A program made the translations under genes and the position numbers. A stretch of 64,000 bases of DNA from Luteolibacter flavescens (lineage in GTDB: Bacteria; Verrucomicrobiota; Verrucomicrobiia; Verrucomicrobiales; Akkermansiaceae), in the NCBI RefSeq assembly GCF_025950085.1, contig NZ_JAPDDS010000016.1, positions 59,763 through 123,762 of the forward strand, read 5' to 3'. Below are positions 17,701 to 26,941 of this stretch, piece after piece (the first letter of the stretch is position 1; each line of letters opens with the position of its first letter). The notes under the pieces are model-generated. The model did no database searches, had not been told where the DNA came from, and was given only the letters and a program-made list of their open reading frames with translations.

Positions 17701-19041
17701 ATGGAAGAGACGACATCACCATCACCATCACCATCGCCGCGCATCCTTTTCCGCCCGGAGGAATACCGGGCGCTGAGCGGGGACGAGCGCAGCCTGCTCG
17801 CGGAGGGCTACCTGCGGGCGATCGAGACGGTCCGGAAGAACATCACGCCAAAGGGCTTCAGCGCTTGCTCGCTGGAGGACAATACCGTCTATGGCACCGA
17901 TGCGAACTACCGCTCGGTATGGGCGCGGGATGGGGCGATCACCGCGCTGTGGACGGTGGATCTGGAGGATGAGGACATCCGGAAAGCGCAGGTGGATACC
18001 TTTGAGACGCTGCTCTCCCATCAGGCGGCGAACGGGCAGATCCCCGCGAACGTGAACATCGACACGGGCCTGCCCGAATACGCCGGTGTGGGGGGCATCG
18101 CGAGCATCGACAGCGTGATGTGGGTGATCGTCGGACTCGTCCACCTGTGCGAGGCGAGGCAGGACTGGAGCCTGGCATCCCGCCATGCCGCGCGCCTGCA
18201 AAAGGCGATGGATTGGCTGGCAGCCCATGACTCGAACAACTGCGGCTTGCTGGAAATCCCCGAGGCGAGCGATTGGGCGGATCTCTTCGGATTCAGCTAT
18301 CACGTCCTCTACGACGAGGTGCTGTGGTACCGGAGCCTCGACTGCTACTCGCGGCTGCTTCACCATCTCGGCGAGGAGGAGAGGGCGGCGGACTACCGCA
18401 AGCACGCGGCCTTTGTCAGGACGAAATTCCTCAGCACCTTCTGGCCGACCACGCGGGCGGATACGGACGGCGAGGGCGGTCCGGGCCACACCTTCACCGA
18501 CACCCAGTACGAGCTGGGAGATGCCCGCTACCTGGTCGCGCAGGTCTCGCCCTTCAGCTATAGCTGGCGGTGCGACGTGTGCGGGAACCTGTTGGCCTTC
18601 CTCACCGGCCTGCTGGATCACGAGCGGGCGCTGATGACCTTCCGCTTCCTGTGGGGCTGCGGGGTGAATGATCCGGGTCCGGTGAAAAACCTCTATCCGC
18701 CGGTGCAGGCCGGCGATCCCGAGTGGCGATCCTACTACACGGTGAACCTGCTGAACCTGCCGAACCACTATCACAATGGCGGCATCTGGCCCTTCATCGG
18801 TTCGATGTGGGTGCGCTTCATCCACCGGCTTGGCTTTGACGAGCTGGCCCAGCGGGAGCTGGTGAAGCTCGCGCGGACCTGCCAGCTCGGCATGTCATTC
18901 CCCTGGGAATTCAACGAGTGGCACCATGGTGTGACCGGTCGGCCGATGGGTAAGGCCCGCCAGGCCTGGAGCGCGGCCGGCTTCATCCGCGCCTGCCATG
19001 ACCTCGAGGCGCTGCCGTCAGATATCTCGCATGCCATCTGA
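17701..19041 (+). CDS. GH100-like (alpha/alpha)6 glycosidase, invertase or amyloglucosidase type
   Basis: 446 residues. It contains YRSVWARDGAI near residue 70-80, GIASIDSVMW with D137, the likely general acid region of GH100 invertases, and NLPNHYHNGGIWPFI near the C-terminal third, matching the YHNGG.WP signature. All three are landmarks of the alpha/alpha barrel shared by GH100 neutral/alkaline invertases and related alpha-glucosidases. There is no signal peptide, so it acts in the cytoplasm. Next to a disaccharide-phosphate synthase and phosphatase it probably hydrolyses the product, setting its level. The N-terminus is a Ser-Pro repeat encoded by tandem CATCAC hexamers. Catalytic identity beyond the fold is inferred. 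Confidence 0.7.
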   Translation: MEETTSPSPSPSPRILFRPEEYRALSGDERSLLAEGYLRAIETVRKNITPKGFSACSLEDNTVYGTDANYRSVWARDGAITALWTVDLEDEDIRKAQVDTFETLLSHQAANGQIPANVNIDTGLPEYAGVGGIASIDSVMWVIVGLVHLCEARQDWSLASRHAARLQKAMDWLAAHDSNNCGLLEIPEASDWADLFGFSYHVLYDEVLWYRSLDCYSRLLHHLGEEERAADYRKHAAFVRTKFLSTFWPTTRADTDGEGGPGHTFTDTQYELGDARYLVAQVSPFSYSWRCDVCGNLLAFLTGLLDHERALMTFRFLWGCGVNDPGPVKNLYPPVQAGDPEWRSYYTVNLLNLPNHYHNGGIWPFIGSMWVRFIHRLGFDELAQRELVKLARTCQLGMSFPWEFNEWHHGVTGRPMGKARQAWSAAGFIRACHDLEALPSDISHAI

Positions 19042-20890
19042 AGCCACCGCTCCCGCGGCATCCATCGGCGATCTGCCTGCCGCCACGCTTTCCCTTGAAC
19101 CCGGGGCGGAAGGCGGCAGCAGGTTGGCGGGTTGGCTGCGGAGCCGCTTCAGCGACGGACATCGCTTCCTGGTGCTTTGCATTGTCGTCGGGTCGCTCTG
19201 CGGACTCGCCGCCGTGGGATTTCACCTGGCCATCCACGGGCTTTTCGAGTGGCTGTGGGGCTGGGCCTCCGCGGGAAGCACGGGGCGATTTTGTGCGATC
19301 CTGCTCGGGGCTCCGACACTGGCCGGCCTCGCGGTGGGGCTGGTGGTGAAGTTCCTCGCTCCGGAAACCGCCGGGAGCGGCATCCCGCAGACGAAGGCGG
19401 CCTACTACAATCACGGCGGGAAGATATCCACGCGGACCGGAGTCTTCCGCTTCTTGCTGGGGATGATCTACGTGGGGCTCGGCAATAGCCTCGGCCGTGA
19501 GGGTCCCACGGTGCATTTCAGTGCGGCCATCGCCTCGCGGATCGGCCGGTGGGCCTTTCGCGATCCGGTGCGGGTCCAGGCGATGCTGCCGGTGGGGATG
19601 GCCGCGGGGATTGCGGCAGCTTTCAATGCCCCGCTCTCCGCGTTGACCTTCGTCTTCGAGGAGTTGCTCGACAATTTTTCGATGAAGTCGCTCGGCGGCA
19701 TTGTCGTGTCGGTGGTCATCGCCGCTGCCATCTCCCGCTCGATCCTGGGGGAGGACCCGGTGCTGCCGGTCCGCCTGTCGGAGGATTTCCAGACATCTCC
19801 CTGGATGCTGGTGGCTGTGCCACTGGGAATTGCGACCGGGCTCGTGGGGCATGGCTTCGTTCGCGGAATCCTGACCTTGAGGATGTGGTTCCGCGGCCGG
19901 GGCACGGCCCCGTGGCTGGCCCCGGCGTGGGGTGGCCTGGCATGTGGTGCCGTGGCGCTGGCGGCGTGGTTCCTCACGCAGGGAATGGGGGATGCCCGCC
20001 ATTCGGTTTTCAGCATCGGCTACGATAGCCTGGTGGCGGCATTTGACGGGCACCTCGCGGTCGGGGTGATCGGGGTGCTGCTGGTGGGGAAATTCCTCGC
20101 GGTGCTGGTGGCGTATTCCAGCGGAGGTTCGGGCGGGTTGTTTTCGCCCACGCTTTTCCTCGGCGGCATGCTGGGCGGGCTGGTCGGGATGGGGCTGGTG
20201 AGCAGCCAGCATGCTGGCCACTGGATTCCCGCCCTGCCGCCGGACTCGCAGGCGGTGGGAGGCTGCGTGCTGCTGGGGATGGGGGCGATGTTTGCCGCGG
20301 TGGTGCGCTGTCCCTTCACCTCGCTGATCATCATTTTCGAGATGACGGGGAACTACTCCCTGATCCTGCCGCTGATGGCGGGGAACATGATCGCGTGGCA
20401 GATCGCCCGCCGCCTCCAGCCCGTCGGCATCTATGATAGCCTGCTGCTGCAGGACCACATCATCCTGCGGAAGCTCCCTGCGTATCGCGGGATGCAGGAC
20501 TATCGGAAGCTCCCGGTGCAGGCCATCATGAGCTATGAGGTCTTTTCCCTGAGGGAAAGCGAGTCCGCCTGCGCCGCCCTGCTCAGGAGCTCCGGCGAGC
20601 AGCGCTCCTTCCGCGCCTACCCGGTGCTCAATGGCGACGGGCTGCTGGCCGGGGTGGTCCTCCGCGAAGATCTGGCCAGAGCGGGTGAAGATGAAACCGT
20701 GGGAGACATCGCCTCCCGGGAGCGGCTGCTGACGGTATTCCCCGAGACACCCATCCGCGACGCTGCCCGGCAGATGGTCGACCGCGGCCACCGGCAAGTC
20801 CCCGTCGTCAGCTCTGCCGACCCACGCAAGCTCCTCGGTTGGCTCACGCTGAATGACATCGTCCGCCGGCAGAACGAGGCGGAGGGGTGA
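19031..20890 (+). CDS. ClC-family chloride channel/antiporter with CBS domains
   Basis: 619 residues from ATG 19031, which overlaps the glycosidase by 11 bases. An earlier in-frame start at 18998 is possible. Three ClC selectivity motifs are present: GSGIPQ (about residue 116), GREGPT with the gating glutamate (about 155) and GLFSPT (about 368). FEELLDNF supplies an acidic residue where proton-coupled family members have their internal proton glutamate, so H+/Cl- exchange is possible. About ten membrane helices are followed by two CBS domains (about 490-619), which often bind adenine nucleotides. Co-transcription with a compatible-solute pathway suggests a role in osmotic or ionic balance. 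Confidence 0.9.
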   Translation: MPSEATAPAASIGDLPAATLSLEPGAEGGSRLAGWLRSRFSDGHRFLVLCIVVGSLCGLAAVGFHLAIHGLFEWLWGWASAGSTGRFCAILLGAPTLAGLAVGLVVKFLAPETAGSGIPQTKAAYYNHGGKISTRTGVFRFLLGMIYVGLGNSLGREGPTVHFSAAIASRIGRWAFRDPVRVQAMLPVGMAAGIAAAFNAPLSALTFVFEELLDNFSMKSLGGIVVSVVIAAAISRSILGEDPVLPVRLSEDFQTSPWMLVAVPLGIATGLVGHGFVRGILTLRMWFRGRGTAPWLAPAWGGLACGAVALAAWFLTQGMGDARHSVFSIGYDSLVAAFDGHLAVGVIGVLLVGKFLAVLVAYSSGGSGGLFSPTLFLGGMLGGLVGMGLVSSQHAGHWIPALPPDSQAVGGCVLLGMGAMFAAVVRCPFTSLIIIFEMTGNYSLILPLMAGNMIAWQIARRLQPVGIYDSLLLQDHIILRKLPAYRGMQDYRKLPVQAIMSYEVFSLRESESACAALLRSSGEQRSFRAYPVLNGDGLLAGVVLREDLARAGEDETVGDIASRERLLTVFPETPIRDAARQMVDRGHRQVPVVSSADPRKLLGWLTLNDIVRRQNEAEG

Positions 20891-21284
20891 ATGGCGACGG
20901 TGAATTGCTGCCACCGATGAAAGGCAGACATGGCCATTACCGGCCTCCCGGCGACGCAAGCGCCGGGTCCGCCGAACTATCGTAGTATTAAAAAGGGAGA
21001 TAATCCGGTGCGGGTTGCCGCAGGTTTGCCCCTTATGGCAGGGCCTCGGTGGCGGAGGTGTCAGGCAGTCCAAAAGGGGGAAATTCGGTTAATCCAGAAA
21101 GGATTACGAATTTTTCGCACCATGATCACGTAATGGCCGGGATTAAGCCTTGCGGCATTTTAGTGCAGTTAATACGTAGCACCGCGTCCCAGCAGAAAGG
21201 TCTCACTTAGGCTCTCCAAATGCTTCTCTGAGATCCGACTGCCGAAGCGGCAGCAATGTCGAATCGCGACCCACTTCCCTCCTC
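20891..21284 (+). other. Intergenic leader before the exopolysaccharide block
   Basis: 394 bases without a gene. CCCGGCG (20947-20953) and CGCCGGG (20961-20967) make a 7-bp hairpin that may end the sugar operon, though no T tract follows. TAATCC/GGATTA (21090-21106) and CTGCCG/CGGCAG (21239-21253) are smaller hairpins. The promoter of the block that starts at 21285 should be here, but I cannot point to a clear -35/-10 pair. I could not fit a c-di-GMP riboswitch consensus. Confidence 0.45.
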
Positions 21285-23258
21285 ATGTCAGAAACAACCT
21301 GGTCTTGGCTGACCTTGGCACTGCTGCTGCCAGTGTCACTCGGATTCACGCGCCTCATGATCTACCTCGGCCCGAAGCTGGGATTGATCGATGTGCCGGA
21401 CGAGCGTCGTATCCACACGAAACTGATCCCGCGTGCCGGGGGCATCGCGGTCTTCCTCACGATGTTGATCGGGATGGTCCTGCTCCATGCGAAGGGCCAC
21501 GCGGGCATTCTGGGTGGGAAGTGGATGATGCATTTCCTGGCAGGCTCGACCATCCTGGTGGTGACCGGCATTGCGGATGACCGCTACGGCATCTCGGCGT
21601 GGGTGAAGCTGGGCGTGCAGATCCTCGCTTCGGCGGTGATGTTCAGCCACAATCCGTCTTCGGCGGGACTTTTTATGGGCTTCCAGATCCCGTGGTTCGT
21701 TGATCTGGGCATCCATGTGTTCTGGACCGTCGCGCTGATCAATGCCTTCAATCTCATCGACGGGATGGATGGCCTGTGCGGTGGTCTTGGAACCATCGCG
21801 CTCCTGATTTTGGCCGCGCTCGCCGCGGTGGGGGATCGTCCGGAAAATGCCTTCCTGATCTCGATCATGGTGGTCGCCCTGCTGGGCTTCCTCCGTTACA
21901 ATTTCCATCCCGCCCGCATTTTCCTCGGTGACACGGGGTCGATGCTCGTGGGCTTCTTCCTCGCTTCGGTCGGCACGGAGACCGTCGGAAAGCACGCAGT
22001 GGTGGCGGGCTTGCTCATGCCGCTGCTGGTGGGTGGCATCCCCCTGCTGGATGTGGGCTTGGCCGTGTGGCGCCGCGGTGCGCGCCGGATTGCGGTTTCC
22101 CGTCCGGGTCAGGCCACCATCAAGATTTTCGGTCCGGACCGGGACCACCTACATCACCGGCTGCTGAATTGGGGGCTGACCCAGCGCCAGGCAGTGGTCG
22201 CGATCTATGCTTTCGCCGCCGTGATCTCCCTGATCGCGCTTCTGCCCATCCTCGGTGGCGCGAATTTCCTGACGCTCTCGGTGGTCGGCATCGTGATCAT
22301 CGGCCTTGTAGGCCTGCGCTACATCGCTCCGGTCGAGTTCCTGGAAAGCGGTCGCGGATTGCGCGCCCTGATCCGGAAGCCCCGGTCGAGCCGGATGATG
22401 ATGCTGTGCTACCTGTGCTACGACGCCGCCGCCCTTGCCGGTTCATTCTTCGCGGGTTGGTGGATCTTGTCGAAGGCCTCCAGAATGCCGATCGACTGGA
22501 TCGACGCGGTCTCGAGCGCTTCGATTTTCACAGGCTGCACGGTTGCCGCGATGGGATTCGCCAAGGCGCACGCCCGCCGCTGGACGCGGGCCTCCGCCCA
22601 TGACTTCGCCGAGTGCACCACCTGGCTCTTCTGCGGGGCCGGCATCAGCTTCACCCTGCTGGGGATGTCGCAGTCGGACTTCAGCTTCCATGACCTTGCG
22701 GTCCATTGCATCGCGCTCTGCATGGGTGCCACGGCCTTGTTCGCGCCGCGCAGCGTCGGCTTCCTCCTTCAGGAGAGCGTGATCGACACCATGCATCGCA
22801 AGCGCCGCCTCCGGAGCAGGAGTTCGAAGAAGGGCGTGATCATCTACGGTGCGGGCGACCTCGGTGAACTTTTCGTCTGCCACCTCCGCCTGACTCCTCC
22901 GGATAGCTGGATGGATTATCACTTTATCGGATTCATCGACGACAACGAAAGCCTGCGCGGCCGTCGCCTGCGGGGCTTCCCGATCCTCGGTTCGCTGGAG
23001 CATCTGCCCACCGTGGTGAAGCAAACGGGAGCGACGTCGATCATGGTGACCTCCAGCGTGATCTCCGAGGAGAAGTGGCAAGCCTTCGAGAGCCTCGCCC
23101 GCGAACTGGGTCTTGAGGTCCAGCGCTGGCAGCCCGCCTTGGAGCCGGAAAACCTGATCCCGGGCCGGAATGCCTCGACCCAGGCCGTGGCGCCTCCGAC
23201 CGGGGAGATCCAGCCGGCTTCGGAATCGGCAGCCACGACCGGCCTGACGCCAGCATGA
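21285..23258 (+). CDS. Polyprenyl-phosphate sugar-1-phosphate transferase (WecA/MraY type) with C-terminal Rossmann domain
   Basis: 657 residues. The N-terminal 350 residues form about ten membrane helices with the family signatures NLIDGMDGL (about 156), FLGDTGSMLVG (about 212) and DRDHLHHRLL (about 286). These bind the Mg-sugar-nucleotide and undecaprenyl phosphate at the inner membrane. Further helices and then GVIIYGAGDLGELF (about 516) begin a soluble domain like the first Rossmann domain of CapD-type epimerases. It carries no catalytic epimerase domain, so that part may regulate or bind nucleotide. The protein should start the polysaccharide repeat unit by moving a sugar 1-phosphate, commonly GlcNAc-1-P, to the lipid. 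It heads the exosortase/export block. Confidence 0.85.
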   Translation: MSETTWSWLTLALLLPVSLGFTRLMIYLGPKLGLIDVPDERRIHTKLIPRAGGIAVFLTMLIGMVLLHAKGHAGILGGKWMMHFLAGSTILVVTGIADDRYGISAWVKLGVQILASAVMFSHNPSSAGLFMGFQIPWFVDLGIHVFWTVALINAFNLIDGMDGLCGGLGTIALLILAALAAVGDRPENAFLISIMVVALLGFLRYNFHPARIFLGDTGSMLVGFFLASVGTETVGKHAVVAGLLMPLLVGGIPLLDVGLAVWRRGARRIAVSRPGQATIKIFGPDRDHLHHRLLNWGLTQRQAVVAIYAFAAVISLIALLPILGGANFLTLSVVGIVIIGLVGLRYIAPVEFLESGRGLRALIRKPRSSRMMMLCYLCYDAAALAGSFFAGWWILSKASRMPIDWIDAVSSASIFTGCTVAAMGFAKAHARRWTRASAHDFAECTTWLFCGAGISFTLLGMSQSDFSFHDLAVHCIALCMGATALFAPRSVGFLLQESVIDTMHRKRRLRSRSSKKGVIIYGAGDLGELFVCHLRLTPPDSWMDYHFIGFIDDNESLRGRRLRGFPILGSLEHLPTVVKQTGATSIMVTSSVISEEKWQAFESLARELGLEVQRWQPALEPENLIPGRNASTQAVAPPTGEIQPASESAATTGLTPA

Positions 23259-23292
23259 TGGGCCGCTGAGCAGCATCTCCGGACGCACCTTG

Positions 23293-24210
23293 ATGTCCTG
23301 CAGTGTGAATCCGGAGATTGTCGGGGAGCAGGGTGGACGCGCCGTCCTGCCTTGGCTCGTGCTGGTTTCCGGGGCGTGGTTGCAGCTCTACGTCGCTTGC
23401 ACCTACGGGTGGCTCCATGGGGACTACTATGCCTATGGCTGGTACGTCCCGCCGCTGGCGGCCTTCTTCTGCTTCCGGCTGCGGCATCTCTGGTGGAATG
23501 CCCGGCCGAAGCCATTGCCGGTCTCGCTGGTCGTGCCGGGTCTGGTCCTTCTTTTCGCCGCGCTGACGGTCCTTCGCGTGATCAATCGCGTCGATCCCCG
23601 CTGGACGCTACCGCTGTGGATTCAAGCCAGCGTGGTCATCGGGCTCACGTTTTTCGCCCTTCATCGTATTGGCGGCAAGGTCATCGTCAGCCGGTTCGTC
23701 CCAATCGTCGTTTTCGCCGCGAGCGCGATCCCTCTTCCTTCGGAAGTCGAGCGACTGGTGGTCTCGAATCTTACCGACAGCGTGATTTTCACCTCGGTTC
23801 GACTGTTGGAATGGAGCGGCCAGCCCGTCCAAGCGATCGGGGATCAAATCGGCAGGATGGGGGATGTGGTCCGTGTGACGGAGGGCTGCAGCGGGATCAA
23901 GTCCGCACAGAGCTTCCTGATGGCGGCTCTTTTCTTCGGGGAATGGATGACGCTGCGGCTTGGTGGCCGTCTTCTGATGGTCGCGGCGGGGATCGTGATT
24001 GCCTGGACGCTCAATGTGCTACGTGCGTCCTCGCTCGCGTGGATCCGCTTCGAGCACGGCAGCGATGCCTTCGACCGGGCGCATGATCTGGCGGGCCTCG
24101 CTGCTTTCGTCGCAGGCTCCTCGATCCTCCTGATCATCTCCCGCTTTCTTGATTCAGGGAAACAAGGGCGACGTCTCGTCCGTCGCTCGGTAGGAGGGAG
24201 TGCGGCATGA
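23293..24210 (+). CDS. xrt: Exosortase (PEP-CTERM processing transpeptidase)
   Basis: 305 residues with about eight membrane helices. The exosortase catalytic set is complete: C199 in VTEGCSGIKSAQSF, R244 in LNVLRASSL and H264 in FDRAHDLAG. Exosortases cut and re-anchor proteins that carry a C-terminal PEP-CTERM signal during export of an extracellular matrix. One such protein is encoded at 50973. ATG 23293 directly follows an in-frame TTG, and either could start. The next gene overlaps by ATGA. Assignment to a numbered Xrt subtype is not possible by eye. Confidence 0.93.
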   Translation: MSCSVNPEIVGEQGGRAVLPWLVLVSGAWLQLYVACTYGWLHGDYYAYGWYVPPLAAFFCFRLRHLWWNARPKPLPVSLVVPGLVLLFAALTVLRVINRVDPRWTLPLWIQASVVIGLTFFALHRIGGKVIVSRFVPIVVFAASAIPLPSEVERLVVSNLTDSVIFTSVRLLEWSGQPVQAIGDQIGRMGDVVRVTEGCSGIKSAQSFLMAALFFGEWMTLRLGGRLLMVAAGIVIAWTLNVLRASSLAWIRFEHGSDAFDRAHDLAGLAAFVAGSSILLIISRFLDSGKQGRRLVRRSVGGSAA

Positions 24211-24890
24211 AAGTGACCCTGAAGATTATCTTGGTCCTGCTACCTCTCGTCGGGGCGGAACTGGTCTCCAGATGGTGGATGAATCCCAAGCAGCGGGAGG
24301 CTCACGAACCTGTGCTCGAATTCAGTCCTCCTCATGATCAGGGTTGGCAGTTTGATGATGATGAGTTCCGGAAAGTACGCCCCGCACTTCAGTGCAGTAG
24401 GGGATTGATCGCAGACATCGCCGAAAAGGACCGCCCTGATGTGAGGGTGGCATGGTTTGCTTGGGACAATACAAGCACTGGCAATACAATGGAGGCATTC
24501 AAGCACATGCCTGACCAATGCATGGGAGGTATCGGGATGAAGCTCGAGAAAGCCTACGATGCACGGCGGTTCGTTAGTTCGGGGAACACGCTGGTATTCG
24601 ACTCCACCCTTTTCCGCCCGCTCGGCGGAGGGGTTTCCGTCCACGTTTTCAAGTGCGTCTGGGTAGAGGGCTTGGAATCGCCCGATCTCAGAAACGGGAT
24701 CGTATGGGGCTCCTCCGGCACCCAACTTCGGAGGCTCAGGCTCTCCTCGGCCGCCACCCGGTTCAAGCCTAGGCATACCCGCGTCGTGATGGGAGCGGTG
24801 GTGGGTGTCCCATCGGAGCAGTTGGCCTGGCATCGGTTTTCCACCGCGGTGCTGGGAAACCTGAAGTGGCAGGAAGCTCCATCGAAATGA
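24207..24890 (+). CDS. EpsI-like exosortase-associated protein
   Basis: 227 residues with one N-terminal membrane helix (about 5-22) and a periplasmic domain. The stretch VRVAWFAWDN, followed by MPDQCMGGIG, resembles the conserved W...HxPxxC..G core of the EpsI/DUF3485 family, which is often fused to or encoded next to exosortases. Its exact function is not established. The start overlaps the exosortase stop by 4 bases, so the two are almost certainly translated together. Base composition is a little lower in G+C than upstream. Confidence 0.75.
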   Translation: MKVTLKIILVLLPLVGAELVSRWWMNPKQREAHEPVLEFSPPHDQGWQFDDDEFRKVRPALQCSRGLIADIAEKDRPDVRVAWFAWDNTSTGNTMEAFKHMPDQCMGGIGMKLEKAYDARRFVSSGNTLVFDSTLFRPLGGGVSVHVFKCVWVEGLESPDLRNGIVWGSSGTQLRRLRLSSAATRFKPRHTRVVMGAVVGVPSEQLAWHRFSTAVLGNLKWQEAPSK

Positions 24891-25014
24891 TGTGTCTTCG
24901 ATCGGCTTCCCGTTTTCCTGAGTTCAGTTTTTCGCCCGTTCGAATCACGACTTTGGAGCCGATGGCCACCGGCGCTTGTCGGAACTGTTTTGGACGTCCA
25001 GAATTTCGAGGTTC

Positions 25015-26751
25015 ATGAGCTTCGTCGAGAAATGCCACGACCGATGGGCGGACCTGCATCCGTTCTGGAGGTTCCTCACGGTGACCACGGTCGTTGCTGG
25101 CATTGCTTTTGTCGCCGGGAAGCCGGCCATCGGCTTTTATCGTGGCTGGCAGGATGACCGCCGGTTTGCGGATGCGGTCAAGGCCGACCAAGCCGGCAAT
25201 CACGCGGAAGTCCGTGAACTTGCGCTCGCCGTGCTTCGCCGCGATGCCGGCCGCAAGGAGGCGATCCCGCTTCTGCTCCGGGCCACCGAGGCGCTTGGGG
25301 ATCCTCGCCGCATCGAGGTCGCCCTTTCACTGCTGATGGATAAGACGGCCGCTGCGGATGAACGGCTCTTCGCCTGGAATATCGTGCGCGAAAACGTTCC
25401 CGCATGGATTCTTCAAGTGAGCTGGTCGGGTCTGGAGCCCGAAGTTCATGCGGATCCCCGGTTCGTCGCTCCGCTGATTGATCGGATGCTGTGGGATGGC
25501 ATGTCGGGTGAAGCTCTGGCTACTCTTGACTCCCTGAAGTCACCGCTTCCACCGGATCTGGCATCTCGGCGGATGAAAGTCCTCGTCTCGATTGGGACCG
25601 ACCAAGCATACGATACTTTCCAGCGGGAGTTGGTGAGCAGCCTTCCTCAACTGCCATCCGATTCGGAGGTCGTTGCCTTGCTTGATGATGTGCCCCAGAA
25701 GGCACTTCGGCCTGATCTTCACCGGGCCTTTCAGCAGTGGATGCAAAAAAGTGACGGTCCGACATCAGGAGTGGAGATGGAGTTCCGGCTCATCCGCTGC
25801 CAGATGGCAGCAGAGCCCGAGAGCGCCGACGAAATCTTCACCTCGGCATTTGCCAGGCATGGTGAGTCGCATCCTCTCGAGACCGCCCGCTGGTGTCTTC
25901 AGGTCGGGCGCTATCCGGAGGCTGACGGATTGCTGGGAAAGCTCGGCAGTACCGGGAATGAAGAGTCATTTCAGCTCCGCCTTCGTGCTTTGGAGGAGCT
26001 CAAGCAATTTGACCGATATGCCGAGGTGCTCGCTTCACCCCCATCGGGGACTTCGATGGCCTGGGTCCAATGTGAGACAGCTTTCGCTGCGGAAAATCGC
26101 CAGGATGCGAAAGCCCCAGACAGTGCTGCCGAAGCGGCATTGCGGGCAGCGAAGGAGGCGAATTCAGGCAAGGCCCTGATCGAGCTTGCCCGCCAGGCCG
26201 AGAAACGTGGATTGCAGGCTCTCGCTCAGCGGTCCTGGCTGGAGGCCATCCGCCGAGGTCCGGGACCACTGCCGTTGGCCAGCTCTCTCAAAAGCCTGAT
26301 CGAGGGATTGGCTGAGGAGAAAAAGGAAACCGAGTTGTTCGAAGTACTTGCCACCTATCGGTCGCTGGAGCCGGGAAATCCGGTCGTCATCGTGCAGCAC
26401 GACTATCTGGCGTGTCTTCTGGGCAGGATGACACCGGAGACGGTCGTTGCGGATCTCGAACCGATCCACACGCAATTTCCGGATGCCCTGCCCGCCGCCT
26501 GCACCCTCGCTCTCGCGCATCTCCTCCTTGGCGAATCGGCGAAAGCTGAATCCCTGACAAACAAGGAGATCGACTGGTTTGCGGCCAATCCATCCTACCG
26601 AGCGATACGTGGATTGGCCCTTCAAGGGAGAGGCAACAGGGAAGAGGCTCTCGTCTTCTTCGAGGACTTTCCTTGGGACGACCTCCTGCCTTCTGAAAAG
26701 AAAGTGCTGAGCGAACTCAACACGATGATGTCCGCGCCTCCCTTGAAGTGA
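25015..26751 (+). CDS. Membrane-anchored TPR-like protein of the exosortase block
   Basis: 578 residues from ATG 25015 (an in-frame TTG lies at 24976). There is one membrane helix at about 17-40. The remainder is an all-helical Ala/Leu/Glu-rich solenoid with tetratricopeptide-like repeats and no catalytic motif, probably in the periplasm. TPR proteins are regular members of exosortase/exopolysaccharide loci, where they are thought to scaffold export or assembly. It is in line with the exosortase and EpsI genes 124 bases upstream. The repeats are degenerate, so the family call is moderate. Confidence 0.65.
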   Translation: MSFVEKCHDRWADLHPFWRFLTVTTVVAGIAFVAGKPAIGFYRGWQDDRRFADAVKADQAGNHAEVRELALAVLRRDAGRKEAIPLLLRATEALGDPRRIEVALSLLMDKTAAADERLFAWNIVRENVPAWILQVSWSGLEPEVHADPRFVAPLIDRMLWDGMSGEALATLDSLKSPLPPDLASRRMKVLVSIGTDQAYDTFQRELVSSLPQLPSDSEVVALLDDVPQKALRPDLHRAFQQWMQKSDGPTSGVEMEFRLIRCQMAAEPESADEIFTSAFARHGESHPLETARWCLQVGRYPEADGLLGKLGSTGNEESFQLRLRALEELKQFDRYAEVLASPPSGTSMAWVQCETAFAAENRQDAKAPDSAAEAALRAAKEANSGKALIELARQAEKRGLQALAQRSWLEAIRRGPGPLPLASSLKSLIEGLAEEKKETELFEVLATYRSLEPGNPVVIVQHDYLACLLGRMTPETVVADLEPIHTQFPDALPAACTLALAHLLLGESAKAESLTNKEIDWFAANPSYRAIRGLALQGRGNREEALVFFEDFPWDDLLPSEKKVLSELNTMMSAPPLK

Positions 26752-26941
26752 TCGCTCTCAAATTTCAAAAATAGTCCCAACGGTGTCGGATTCTTTAAAA
26801 ATCATGAACATGCGGAGTCCTTTTTTGTCCGAATTAGCGAAAAGCTGCCATTTGCCTTGCCTGACGCTTTTTGAAGTTGGCTGGATGCTGGCCTGATCCG
26901 ATTCGCAAGCCTCTCTGTTCTCCCGCTCCCTCAATTTTTTG

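Noticed and set aside
18983..21073. A leftward frame of 696 codons opposite the chloride channel gene
   Set aside because: Composition is dominated by His, Arg, Gln and Pro, typical of an antisense shadow, and the ClC gene on the other strand is unambiguous.
20947..21110. Possible c-di-GMP riboswitch upstream of the exopolysaccharide block
   Set aside because: A GACGCAAGC-like loop is present, but the paired helices and the tetraloop/receptor parts of the known consensus could not be fitted.
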